A DNA stretch of 64,000 bases from NCBI GenBank assembly GCA_025056865.1, contig JANWVO010000052.1, forward strand, positions 186,001 to 250,000. Reading direction: 5' to 3'. The notes beneath the pieces were generated by a model. It did no database searches and had not been told where the DNA came from. It saw only the letters and a list, made by a program, of their open reading frames with translations. Shown here in pieces: positions 41,445-49,958 of this stretch. How positions within the stretch are numbered: position 1 is the first letter of the stretch; each line of letters starts with the position of its first letter. The position numbers were made by a program, and so were the translations under genes. This DNA comes from Bryobacteraceae bacterium. GTDB lineage: Bacteria > Acidobacteriota > Terriglobia > Bryobacterales > Bryobacteraceae.

Positions 41445-42848
41445 TTGAGTTCCAGCGCACAGCCACCCGGATGCCTCCTCACGGGTCCCCGCAGAGGGAC
41501 CTGGCGGCCGCTTCTTGCCGTCTGGGCCTTGCTGGCGGCCTGGTTCCTCCACTTCGCATGGCCCGGACTGCTGGCATGGTTCACCCCGGATGACCTGATG
41601 AACCTGCACGGCGTGGCCTTCCTGTCCCCGTGGCAGATCGCGGCAGCGAAGGAGCGCCCCGCCGCCAACCTCGTCCTCCGCGGCCTGTGGGAGCTGTTCG
41701 GCCTGCACCCGCGTCCCTACCGTGTCTTCTGCTTCGGCCTGCTGCTCGCCAATCTCTGGCTGGCCCTCCGCCTGTTCCAGCGCGCATCCGGCTCCTGGAA
41801 CGCCGTTCTTTTCGGAGGTCTTTTTTTCGCCTATCACGCCCAATTGCAGGATCTTTATTTCAATACAGGGACCATTTACGATCTGCTCGCTTTCGCATTT
41901 TCCATCTCCGCGCTGCTTTGTCTTCCGGATTCGGCGGAAAATCGCGTGCCTTTTCCTGCGGGGCGGGCCGCGGCCGCAGCATGTCTTGCGGCGCTGGCGG
42001 GAGGATCCAAGGAAGTCGCGGTTACTCTTCCGGCGGTCATGGCTCTGGCCGCGTGGGCCTGGAACGGCGGCCGCGCGGCATGGAAGACCGCGGCACTGGC
42101 ATCGGCCTGCTGCTGGGCCGTGCTCGGCTGGTCGCTGTGGCGCTCGCCGATGGGGGCCAATCCCGCCTACCAGCCCGAATTTTCGCTGGCGGTCCTGAAC
42201 GCCCGCTGGAAGCTTCTCACCGCGGATCTGCTCTACCGCGGGCCGGACTGGAGCCCGGCGGCCGCCTGGCTGCTGCTGGCTGCGGCCGTTCTGGCGGCTG
42301 CGTGGCTGCGCCGCCGCGCCGCCTGGCTCGCCCTCGGCATCCTCCTCCTCACGCCGCTCCCGCTTCTGTTCCTGCCGCAGCGCAGCTTCTACGCCTTCTA
42401 CATCCCCTATGCCGGCTGGTGCCTGTTGGCCGGAATGGTGCTGGACCGGCTGTGGAGCCTGCTTCCCCTCCAGCGGCCGGCGTTGCCGTGCCTGCTCGTG
42501 GCCGCGTTGGCCTTCCTGCTGGCGCCGCAGCACCGCTGGCTTTCGGCATGGATCCGGCAGCATTACTACGCTCCTTACGAGCGCAGGGTCGTCACGCCCG
42601 GCAACGTGCTCCGGCGCAGCCTGCCGCCGCTGCCGCGCGGCGCCGCCATCTACTTCGCCGATGATCCGTTGCCTCCTGCGGAGGAAGAGCCGCACCTGCT
42701 TGCCTTCCTCTGCCGGCTGAAGGCCCGCGACCCGCAACTCTCCGTCTGGCGCGCCCGCAATCCCGGACAGAACGTGCCGGAAAGCGAATGGGGCCGCTTC
42801 GCCGCCGTCTTCCGCTTGACGCACACCGAGCTGATCAGAATACGTTAG
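41445..42848 (+). CDS. Polytopic membrane protein, glycosyltransferase GT-C-like
   Basis: Protein of 467 residues with about ten hydrophobic helices followed by a soluble tail of about 90 residues (from QHYYAPYERRVV). An acidic TPDDLMNLHG motif in the first periplasmic loop recalls the Asp-containing loop of GT-C glycosyltransferases such as ArnT/PMT-like proteins, but overall similarity is not enough for a firm family. The TTG at 41445 is used because it gives a proper N-terminal stretch before the first helix. The next gene follows after 16 bp with its own AGGAGG sites. Confidence 0.6.
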   Translation: MSSSAQPPGCLLTGPRRGTWRPLLAVWALLAAWFLHFAWPGLLAWFTPDDLMNLHGVAFLSPWQIAAAKERPAANLVLRGLWELFGLHPRPYRVFCFGLLLANLWLALRLFQRASGSWNAVLFGGLFFAYHAQLQDLYFNTGTIYDLLAFAFSISALLCLPDSAENRVPFPAGRAAAAACLAALAGGSKEVAVTLPAVMALAAWAWNGGRAAWKTAALASACCWAVLGWSLWRSPMGANPAYQPEFSLAVLNARWKLLTADLLYRGPDWSPAAAWLLLAAAVLAAAWLRRRAAWLALGILLLTPLPLLFLPQRSFYAFYIPYAGWCLLAGMVLDRLWSLLPLQRPALPCLLVAALAFLLAPQHRWLSAWIRQHYYAPYERRVVTPGNVLRRSLPPLPRGAAIYFADDPLPPAEEEPHLLAFLCRLKARDPQLSVWRARNPGQNVPESEWGRFAAVFRLTHTELIRIR

Positions 42849-42864
42849 GAGGGTAAGGAGGCCT

Positions 42865-43842
42865 ATGGGCAGCCTGCTGGCTCTTTCCCTGCTGCTTGGC
42901 ATCGGCGCGACGGAATCCCTGAAGGTGGGCGGGGGGCACATTATCGTCTGGCGGACGCACGCCCTCCAGAGCGGCGTCCACCGCGGCATCACGCGCGGCT
43001 ATGTCATGGTGCACGGCACCAACCGCAACGCCGAAGATTACTTCCGCTGGGCGCTCGCTTCCACCGCGGCAGCCGACAGGCTGGAGACCACCGCCGTCGT
43101 CGCCCCGCACTTCAAGGCCAGAACCGGCGCGGACAAGGGCGATCCCGTGGAGCCGGGCGAGTGGTACTGGACCAACGAAGGCTGGAAGGCAGGGCTTCAG
43201 GCGCTCAACGGCAGCATCACGTCCTACGAGACGATGGACCGCATCCTCGAATGCTTCAATGACGCGGCGCGTTTCCCGGACCTGAAGGAAGTGGTCGTCG
43301 CAGGCCACTCCGCCGGCGGGCAGTTCGTGCAGCGCTACGCTGCCTTCAACCGCCAGGAGCCGAAAATGCGCGTGAAAGTGCGCTACGTCCCCGCGAACCC
43401 TTCCAGCTATGTGTATCTGGATGGGCTCCGCCTCAGCCAGGGCGGCGTCTGTTCGCCGCAGGGCGGATGCACGGGCCAGTTCGCCCCCTATTGGGACGCG
43501 GAGAACTGCACCACTTACAACCACTACCGCTACGGGCTGGAAAAGCTGGAAGGCTATGCCGCCGGCATGGATCCGGAACAGATCCGGCGGCAGTTTGTTT
43601 CGCGCGACGTGACCTATCTGGTGGGCGAGCTTGACACCCGCACCGATGACCCGACCCTCGACAGGAGCTGCCCGGCGCAGGCGCAGGGGCCCAACCGCCG
43701 CGAGCGCGGCACCAATTTCTGGAATTACATGAAGCAGCGCTTCCAGGCGCAGCATGGCTTCGCCATCGCGCCCGGCTGCGGCCATGCCGCCGTGTGCGTC
43801 TTCGCCGGCACGGCGGGCGTGCGCGCCGTCTTCCGCGACTGA
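42865..43842 (+). CDS. Exported alpha/beta-hydrolase
   Basis: Protein of 325 residues with a short hydrophobic N-terminus (GSLLALSLLLGIGA), probably a signal. The alpha/beta-hydrolase core shows the oxyanion-side segment YVMVHGTNRNAEDYF, the nucleophile elbow GHSAGG with Ser149, and the C-terminal GCGHAA, whose His should complete the triad. Several cysteines (CSPQGGC, ENCTTY) could form disulfides, fitting periplasmic location. The substrate is unknown. Two AGGAGG-like sites precede the ATG. It ends directly against the convergent sulfatase-like gene. Confidence 0.78.
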   Translation: MGSLLALSLLLGIGATESLKVGGGHIIVWRTHALQSGVHRGITRGYVMVHGTNRNAEDYFRWALASTAAADRLETTAVVAPHFKARTGADKGDPVEPGEWYWTNEGWKAGLQALNGSITSYETMDRILECFNDAARFPDLKEVVVAGHSAGGQFVQRYAAFNRQEPKMRVKVRYVPANPSSYVYLDGLRLSQGGVCSPQGGCTGQFAPYWDAENCTTYNHYRYGLEKLEGYAAGMDPEQIRRQFVSRDVTYLVGELDTRTDDPTLDRSCPAQAQGPNRRERGTNFWNYMKQRFQAQHGFAIAPGCGHAAVCVFAGTAGVRAVFRD

Positions 43843-45183
43843 TCAGCCGCAGGCCTCGCGCCACCCGGCCAGCTTTTTCTCCAGGTGCGCGCGCACGGTG
43901 CTGAAGCCCGCGTCCGCGTAAACGTTGTTGCGCTCGCGCGGATCCTTGCGGATGTCATACAGCTCGCCCTGCCCGCTGCCCCGCACCACCAGCTTGTAGT
44001 ACTTGTCGCGCGCCATCTCCGCGTCTTCGAATTCGGCAAACACGATGTCCGGCCACGGATCCTTCTTCGGCATCGGCCGGTTCATCACCAGCGGCAGGAA
44101 GCTGCGCCCGCACAGCCGCCGGTTGCCGGGCGGCTCCACGCCCGCCGCCTCGCACAGCGCCGGCAGCAGATCGGCCGCGCCGGCCAGCTCCGGCCTCACC
44201 GAGTGCGTGGGCACGCGGCCAGGCCACGACCAGATCATCGGCACATGGATCGATTCCTCGAACAGGTTCGCCGGTTTCGACGCGCGCCCCGCGCCCCACA
44301 GCCCGTGCCGGCCCAGCAGCGCCCCGTGCGTGCTGGTGAAAAGGAACAGCGTATTCTCGAAAAGCCCGAGCTCGAGGATCTTCCGGTGGAGCGCGCCTGC
44401 CTGCTCGTCCAGCGCGGTCACCGCGGCGGCGTAGCGCCGCAGCGCCGGCAGCGGGTTGTCCAGATGCTCGCGCCCCTGCGCCGCGTTGCCGGCCGCAGGC
44501 TGGATGCCGAACGAGGCGAAGTTTGCGCTGGCGTACAGATCGAGCAGCCGCTTCGGGTGCCCGTCCAGCGGGCCGCCCGGGCCCAGGTTGGAAACCACGA
44601 GGAAAAACGGACGGTCTTTCTGCTGGCGGGCCAGAAAATCAGCCGCATATTTCGTCAGAATTTCCGGCAGATATCCCTTCTCCTGGACCTCCGAGCCATC
44701 CACCGCCAGCCGCGGGTCCTCGTGCGAGAGCGAGCGGAGCACCGCCGCGAATTCGAAACCGTGGCCCGGCTTTCCCGCCGCGGGCCCCATGCCCCACAGG
44801 CCGGCGAACCCGCAGCGGTAACCCGCGCCGGCAAGCAGATCGCTGATCAGGACTTCCTTTGCGAAGGCTGCCGGAGCCTGCCCCTCGCCCTCGGGCAGAT
44901 CCGTCACGCCATGCTGCCGCGGCGCCCTCCCGGTGAACAGCGTGGCGCGCGAGGGCGGCCCCGCCGGAGCGCTCGCGAAAAACAGCGCCATCCGCGTGCC
45001 GGCTGCCGCCAGCCGGTCGATCTGCGGAGTCCGGATCTCCTGGTTGCCATAGCAGCCCAGCGCCCAGGCAGGCAGCCCGTCCGCCAGAACAAGGACGATA
45101 TTCGGCCGCTGCGCGGCCGCCCGCCGCTGCAACAGCAAAGGCGCCGCGATGGATTCCATCAGCCCGCGTCGTGTCATCTGCAT
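43843..45183 (-). CDS. Sulfatase-fold protein lacking catalytic residues
   Basis: Protein of 446 residues that follows the arylsulfatase fold closely (RPNIVLVLAD, PQIDRLAAAGTRM, LFTGR, HGLWG, LYDIRKDPRERNNVY) with a Tat-like N-terminus (MTRRGLMES). The key residues are gone. The formylglycine site C/S-X-P-S-R reads GPPSR (Gly75). The first metal pair DD reads DG (35-36). The GKWH motif reads GLWG, and the DHG metal site reads THG. It is probably not a hydrolase and may bind a sulfated or phosphorylated glycan. ATG 45183 is chosen; GTG 45201 is possible. It starts about 28 bp after the ABC permease, likely one operon. Confidence 0.82.
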   Translation of the reverse strand: MQMTRRGLMESIAAPLLLQRRAAAQRPNIVLVLADGLPAWALGCYGNQEIRTPQIDRLAAAGTRMALFFASAPAGPPSRATLFTGRAPRQHGVTDLPEGEGQAPAAFAKEVLISDLLAGAGYRCGFAGLWGMGPAAGKPGHGFEFAAVLRSLSHEDPRLAVDGSEVQEKGYLPEILTKYAADFLARQQKDRPFFLVVSNLGPGGPLDGHPKRLLDLYASANFASFGIQPAAGNAAQGREHLDNPLPALRRYAAAVTALDEQAGALHRKILELGLFENTLFLFTSTHGALLGRHGLWGAGRASKPANLFEESIHVPMIWSWPGRVPTHSVRPELAGAADLLPALCEAAGVEPPGNRRLCGRSFLPLVMNRPMPKKDPWPDIVFAEFEDAEMARDKYYKLVVRGSGQGELYDIRKDPRERNNVYADAGFSTVRAHLEKKLAGWREACG

Positions 45184-45211
45184 GGAACGATTCTTCTCCA
45201 CTGCGGTCTTC

Positions 45212-46045
45212 TCACAGAACGTCGGCGAAGCCCCGCTTCAGGTGACGGAAGAAGATCCCGCCCAGGAAAAAGGCCGCGCCGGCCACGGCCGCCAGCAGCG
45301 CCAGCTCCTGCCACGAGGGCGGCTCGTAGGTCATCAGCCGCTGCCGGTATCCCTTCACGACCAGCGCCAGCGGGTTGTATTTCACCAGGAAGCGCGCCGC
45401 CGGCGGAAAGTACGATTCGTCGACGAAAATCGGCGTCAGCCAGAACCAGCCCGTGAGCACCACGACGACGATCTGCGCCGTGTCCCGCAGAAACACCTGT
45501 AGGCTCGCTGCCAGCCAGCCTACGCCGATGGCGAACAGCCCGAGCAGCGCCGTGTAGACAGGCAGCAGCAGCACCAGCACGCTGAAGTGGCCCGTCATCC
45601 ACCGCACCATCACCACCGCCACCATCACCGCGATCGTGTGGCTGAGCAGCGCGGACAGAAACAGCGTCACCGGGATGATCTCGGCCGGAAAGACCGTCTT
45701 GGTGATCAGGCTGGCCTGCTCCACCAGCGAATTCGCCGAACGTTGCACCGTCTCCTGGAACAGCAGCCACGGCAGGTAGCCGCAGAACAGAAACAGCGTG
45801 TAGCTGTCGCCCACCCCGGGCGGCGGCGGCACCTTCAGGCAGAACTGGAAGACGAACACCCAGCTCAGCAGCAGCACCAGCGGGTGGATCAGCGTCCACA
45901 GCCACCCGGCGGCGCTGCCGACGAAGCGCTGCTCGAAGTCGCGCCGCACCATCTGATAGATCAGCGAACGCCGCTCCCGCAGCACGCGCAGGAACATCAT
46001 GCCCGGCAGCCGGGCAGGCATCCGGATTGCGCCAATCGGGGTCAA
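45212..46045 (-). CDS. ABC-2 type export permease (Wzm/TagG-like)
   Basis: Membrane component of 277 residues of a polysaccharide-type ABC exporter, with about six helices. The N-terminal cytosolic RRSLIYQMVRRDFEQRFVGSAAGWLW and FPAEIIPVTLFLSALLSH are family hallmarks. The matching ATPase (Wzt/TagH) is not in the neighbourhood; the downstream partner is a degenerate sulfatase-fold protein instead. The TTG at 46045 is used as start because a TAGAAT box lies six bases before it; an internal ATG at 46021 is the alternative. Divergent from nuoA. Confidence 0.85.
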   Translation of the reverse strand: MTPIGAIRMPARLPGMMFLRVLRERRSLIYQMVRRDFEQRFVGSAAGWLWTLIHPLVLLLSWVFVFQFCLKVPPPPGVGDSYTLFLFCGYLPWLLFQETVQRSANSLVEQASLITKTVFPAEIIPVTLFLSALLSHTIAVMVAVVMVRWMTGHFSVLVLLLPVYTALLGLFAIGVGWLAASLQVFLRDTAQIVVVVLTGWFWLTPIFVDESYFPPAARFLVKYNPLALVVKGYRQRLMTYEPPSWQELALLAAVAGAAFFLGGIFFRHLKRGFADVL

Positions 46046-46051
46046 ACGATG

Positions 46052-46057
46052 ATTCTA
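46052..46057 (-). promoter_or_regulatory. -10 element of the ABC permease gene
   Basis: TAGAAT on the minus strand, six bases before the TTG at 46045, with no Shine-Dalgarno between. Confidence 0.42.
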
Positions 46058-46089
46058 GCAGGGGCCGCCGCCGCGCCCGTCCGCGATGA

Positions 46090-46095
46090 TATAGT
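46090..46095 (+). promoter_or_regulatory. -10 element of nuoA
   Basis: TATAGT, six bases (GAAACC) before the nuoA ATG at 46102. There is no Shine-Dalgarno and no clear -35, so transcription probably starts at or one base from the ATG. Confidence 0.55.
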
Positions 46096-46101
46096 GAAAC
46101 C

Positions 46102-46458
46102 ATGCCGGAAGGATATACGCCGATTTTCATTTTCCTGATCTGCGCGATCCTTTTCCCGCTCGTCCTGCTCGGCATCTTCCGTTATCTGCGCCCCGCCCTG
46201 CCCATCCCGGTCAAGCTGGAGGCTTACGAGTGCGGCATCCGCGCGGCATCGAACGCCCGGGGCCGCTACACCGTCCGCTTCTACATCATCGCCATCCTCT
46301 TCGTGGTCTTCGACGTGGAGACCATCTTCCTGTTCCCGTGGGCGGTCCGCTTCCGGCAGCTCGGCTGGTTCGGCGTGGCTGAGGTGGCGGTGTTTCTCGC
46401 CATCCTGATCGTCGGCTACATCTGGGCCTACCGGAAGGGCGCGCTCGAATGGGTCTGA
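46102..46458 (+). CDS. nuoA: NADH-quinone oxidoreductase subunit A
   Basis: Membrane subunit A of respiratory complex I, 118 residues with three helices. The conserved loop LEAYECGIRAASNARGRYTVRFYIIAILF with Tyr-Glu-Cys-Gly, and FDVETIFLFPWA in helix two, are clear. It stands without nuoB-N; the only other complex I gene here is nuoI, 5 kb away on the other strand. It begins with ATG without a Shine-Dalgarno. The alanyl-tRNA editing gene starts 22 bp after it and may be cotranscribed. Confidence 0.94.
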   Translation: MPEGYTPIFIFLICAILFPLVLLGIFRYLRPALPIPVKLEAYECGIRAASNARGRYTVRFYIIAILFVVFDVETIFLFPWAVRFRQLGWFGVAEVAVFLAILIVGYIWAYRKGALEWV

Positions 46459-46480
46459 GCCCCTCCGCACCGCCAGCCGG

Positions 46481-47656
46481 ATGACCGAGCGCCTCTACTA
46501 CAACGACAGCTTCCTCGCGGAATTCGAAGCGCGGGTCGTGCGCACCAACGCGGACCGCACCCGCGCCGTGCTCGACCGCACGGCCTTCTACCCCACCTCC
46601 GGCGGCCAGCCCTTCGACACGGGAACGCTCGCCGGCGTCCCGGTGGCAGGCGTCGAGGAAGAAGACAACGGGGAAATCATCCACGTGCTGACGGCGCCGC
46701 TGCCCGGGCAGCAGCAGGTGCGCGGCGTCATCGACTGGCCACGCCGCTTCGATCACATGCAGCAGCACACCGGGCAGCATCTGCTGTCCGCCGTTTTCGA
46801 TCAGCTTTACGGCTACCGCACGGCGAGCTTCCACCTCGGCTCGGAGGCCAGCACCATCGATCTGGAAACGGGGTCAATTCCGCCGGAACAGCTCGCACAG
46901 GCCGAGCGCCGCGCCAATGAGCTGATCTGGCAGGATCTGCCAGTGCGGATCTCGTTCGAAGAATCGGCCGTGGCCGAGGGCCTGCGCAAGGAGACGGCGC
47001 GCGAGGGGCTGCTCCGCATCATCACCATCGAAGGCGTCGACCGTTCCGCCTGCGGCGGCACGCACGTGCGCTCCACCGGCCAGATCGGCGTCATCCTGCT
47101 GCGCAAAACGGAGAAGATCCGCGGCATGACGCGCGTCGAGTTCCTCTGCGGCGGACGGGCCGTGGCGCGGGCCCGCGCCGACTACGAGGCCCTGGACCGT
47201 ACCGCGCGCCTGTTCAGCGCGGCGCTTGATGACGTGCCCCAGACCGCCGCCGGCCTTCTCGAGCAGGCGCGGGAAGCGGAGAAGACGCGCCGCCGTCTGG
47301 CGCTGGAGCTGGCAACGTTGCGCGGCAAAGCGCTCCATGACGCCTGCCCCGTGGGCGAATCCGGCCTTCGCGTGCATGTGGAAAGGATTGCGGAGGGTCC
47401 GCTCGGCGAGGAGCTGCGCGCCATGGCCCAGAGCTTCTGCAACGCGGGCGATGGGCTGTTCGTTGCCGTCAGCGCGAATCCGCCCAGCGTCCTTTTCGCC
47501 ACGGGCAGCGGCACCTGCATCGAGGCGGGCGCAAGGCTTAAGGCAGTGCTCGAACCGCTCGGCGGGCGCGGCGGCGGCGCGCCGCGCCTGGCCCAGGGCA
47601 GCGTGCCCTCGGCAGCGCTTCTCGACCAGGTGATCGCCGCCCTGCTTCAGCGGTAA
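46481..47656 (+). CDS. Alanyl-tRNA editing protein (AlaX-type with DHHA1 domain)
   Basis: Free-standing editing protein of 391 residues that removes wrongly attached Ser or Gly from tRNA-Ala. N-terminal AlaRS-like beta-barrel (YPTSGGQPFDTG), then the SAD editing domain with zinc ligands HMQQHTGQH and CGGTH, a short coiled region and a C-terminal DHHA1 domain with GTCIEAGARLKAVLEPLGGRGGG. The DHHA1 part makes it an AlaX-L type. The aminoacylation domain is absent, so it is not a truncated AlaRS. Located just after nuoA. Confidence 0.93.
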   Translation: MTERLYYNDSFLAEFEARVVRTNADRTRAVLDRTAFYPTSGGQPFDTGTLAGVPVAGVEEEDNGEIIHVLTAPLPGQQQVRGVIDWPRRFDHMQQHTGQHLLSAVFDQLYGYRTASFHLGSEASTIDLETGSIPPEQLAQAERRANELIWQDLPVRISFEESAVAEGLRKETAREGLLRIITIEGVDRSACGGTHVRSTGQIGVILLRKTEKIRGMTRVEFLCGGRAVARARADYEALDRTARLFSAALDDVPQTAAGLLEQAREAEKTRRRLALELATLRGKALHDACPVGESGLRVHVERIAEGPLGEELRAMAQSFCNAGDGLFVAVSANPPSVLFATGSGTCIEAGARLKAVLEPLGGRGGGAPRLAQGSVPSAALLDQVIAALLQR

Positions 47657-48729
47657 AGCGGCGCCAGCGACAGCAGCCCGAGCCCCGCCGCATACAACAG
47701 CAGCATCACCCAGATGCGCGCCTGCACCGCGCGCTCCGCCCCCGCGAACTCCTTCCAGGCCAGCAGGCCCCACAGCGTGCTGACCAGCGTCGCGCCCTGG
47801 CCGATGGCGTAGCTGATGGCCGGGCCGACGTTGACCGACTTCGGCGCGCTCGCCGCCACAAAATTGCTGATCGTGCCGATCCCCCAGATGATTCCGCCCA
47901 GCACGCCCAACGCATGCTGCCGCCCTGTCCCGGTGAGATAGTCGCGGAAGCTGACCGGATCGCCTTCCACCGGCAGGTTCATGAAGAACAGGTTCAAGAC
48001 CGGCGTCGTCACCAGCACGCCCAGCGCGAAGCAGAATGCCGCCGCATACGGCCCCAGCCCCAGATCGCCCTCTTTGCTCATCTCCACCAGCGGATAGAAC
48101 AGGCCCATCAGCAGCCCGGCGGACAGGCTCAGCGCAATGCCTTTCCATGCGGAAGGCTTGCGGGGCGCGGGCCTGCGCCCTGCCCCGCGCGCCTGCGGCG
48201 CAGGTTCCGGCGGCGCTTCCCGCGCGCGCTGCCGGTGAAGCGCCGCATAGGCCAACGACGTCATGACGATGGCCAGCAGCACCAGTCCCACGCCCCCGAA
48301 CACCAGCGCCGGGTGGCCCGCCGGATGGATGACGTAGTTCAGAACGGCGCCTTCGATCAGCGCCAAACCGATGCCCACCGGAAACGCCACGGACAGGCCC
48401 GCTACCGAAATCGCCGCCACCAGCAGCAGGTTGGCCAGATTGAACACCGCGCCCCCCGCCATGGCCAGCCCGATCTGCCGCTTTCCGGTGATCGACAGGT
48501 TGTCGAGGAACGGAAACAGCACCCGGTCGGACTCCGGCAGCACCATTTCGACGCTGCCGAAGGTGAACGCGGCCAGCGTGGCGCACAGCATCACGCCAAT
48601 CACGTAGTCAAAGTAGTAGAGCTCGAACCGCCAGCGGCCGGCCATCTTCATCGTGTTGGCCCAGGAGCCCCAGCAAATCATGGAGAGAATCATCAGCAGC
48701 AGCGTGGCGAAGTAAGTCGTGGGAATCAT
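47647..48729 (-). CDS. GRP/RhaT-type sugar transporter-like membrane protein
   Basis: Protein of 360 residues with about ten helices in two halves separated by a basic, Pro-rich cytosolic loop (about 180-205). The N-terminus MIPTTYFATLLLMILSMICWGSWANTMK resembles the GRP/drug-metabolite superfamily of sugar or ureide permeases. Substrate unassigned. The ATG at 48729 is preferred; a longer upstream frame reads the divergent gene's region. Its end overlaps the end of the AlaX gene by 10 bp. No Shine-Dalgarno stands close to the ATG. Confidence 0.75.
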   Translation of the reverse strand: MIPTTYFATLLLMILSMICWGSWANTMKMAGRWRFELYYFDYVIGVMLCATLAAFTFGSVEMVLPESDRVLFPFLDNLSITGKRQIGLAMAGGAVFNLANLLLVAAISVAGLSVAFPVGIGLALIEGAVLNYVIHPAGHPALVFGGVGLVLLAIVMTSLAYAALHRQRAREAPPEPAPQARGAGRRPAPRKPSAWKGIALSLSAGLLMGLFYPLVEMSKEGDLGLGPYAAAFCFALGVLVTTPVLNLFFMNLPVEGDPVSFRDYLTGTGRQHALGVLGGIIWGIGTISNFVAASAPKSVNVGPAISYAIGQGATLVSTLWGLLAWKEFAGAERAVQARIWVMLLLYAAGLGLLSLAPLYR

Positions 48730-48806
48730 GGCCTCAGCCCCGGCCTCCGTCTCGACGATGCGGGCGGAACCCAGTAATATATCAGCAGACGTAACAGGGA
48801 GGCACC

Positions 48807-49955
48807 ATGAAAGCTGCTCTGCTCGCCGCTGCCGTTCTGTTCTGCGCGCCGGCCGGGGCCCAGCGCGCGCGCTTCCAGATCGACACCCAGACCCCCGAAG
48901 GCCTGCTGCTCCAGATGGCGGGCTCGGAATCCGACGAAGCGCGCAAGATCGAGCTTTACCAGGAGTTCCTTCAGAAGTACCCGGATCATCCCGGCAGGGC
49001 GTATGCGTTGAACCAGGTGCAGCCGCTCTGGCTGAAGACGAAAGCCTTTGACAAGGTGATTTCCGGCGCGAAAGAGATCCTGGCCGCCGAACCCGACAAC
49101 GCCCCGGCCGCTTACAACGCGCTTCAGGCCTGCGAAGAGCAGAACGATGCCGCCTGCATCGTCGAGTGGGCCAATGCCACCATCGCCGCCGCGAAGAAGA
49201 AGATCGAATCCAAAGAACCTGAAGACGAGCAGGAGGCCGAGCGGTGGAAAGCGGAAGTGGACTTCGCAAAGCAGGTGACCACGCGTGCGGAGTACTCCTT
49301 CTACGCCATGGCGCTCAAGAGCGCCGATCCGAAGGTCATTGTGCTGATGGGCGAGTCGCTCGAAAAGGCCAATCCGCAGAGCGAGTACATGGGCCGCACC
49401 GCGGGCCGCGCCTTCGTGGCGCTCATCCAGATGAAGGACCTCAAGCGCGCCCTCGAATATGCCGAAAATGCCGATGCAAAGAACTTCGCCAACGAGGACA
49501 TGCTCGTCTACGCCGCCGACACGCACTTGACGTCGACGAAGAACTACGACAAGGCCATCCTCTACGCGGAAAAGCTGATCTCCATGCTCCCCGCCAAAGA
49601 AGCGCCCGAGGGCATGGCGCCGGCAGACTGGGAAGCCAAGAAGACGAACACCCTGGCCCGCGGCTACTGGATCGCAGGCATCGCCTACGGCGTGAAGGAG
49701 AAGTGGCCGGAGTGCGAGAAGGTCCTCGAAACCGGCCTGCCGGTCATCCAGAAGAGCGCCTCCGCCAACGACCTGCTGCCGGGCGCTTACTTCTACCTCG
49801 GCCTCGCCAATTACAACCTGGCCGGCAAAGGGCCCAAGCGCGACGCCGCGCGCCTGGCCGCCGCGCAAAAGCACTGGAGCGCCTGCGCGAAAATGAAGAG
49901 CCCCTTCCAGGCGCGCGCGCAGCAGAATCTGGCCGGGCTGGCGGCTGGCAGGTAA
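48807..49955 (+). CDS. Exported TPR-like protein
   Basis: Protein of 382 residues with a signal peptide (MKAALLAAAVLFCAPAGAQ), then mostly helical repeats with TPR-like spacing (ARKIELYQEFLQKYPDHPGRAYAL, RALEYAENADAKNF, ACAKMKSPFQARAQQNLAGL). It probably acts as a periplasmic protein-protein adaptor. GGGAGG precedes the ATG; a TAATAT box lies about 35 bp upstream. The acetate-kinase-like gene follows after three bases, so the two are likely cotranscribed. Confidence 0.75.
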   Translation: MKAALLAAAVLFCAPAGAQRARFQIDTQTPEGLLLQMAGSESDEARKIELYQEFLQKYPDHPGRAYALNQVQPLWLKTKAFDKVISGAKEILAAEPDNAPAAYNALQACEEQNDAACIVEWANATIAAAKKKIESKEPEDEQEAERWKAEVDFAKQVTTRAEYSFYAMALKSADPKVIVLMGESLEKANPQSEYMGRTAGRAFVALIQMKDLKRALEYAENADAKNFANEDMLVYAADTHLTSTKNYDKAILYAEKLISMLPAKEAPEGMAPADWEAKKTNTLARGYWIAGIAYGVKEKWPECEKVLETGLPVIQKSASANDLLPGAYFYLGLANYNLAGKGPKRDAARLAAAQKHWSACAKMKSPFQARAQQNLAGLAAGR

Positions 49956-49958
49956 GCG

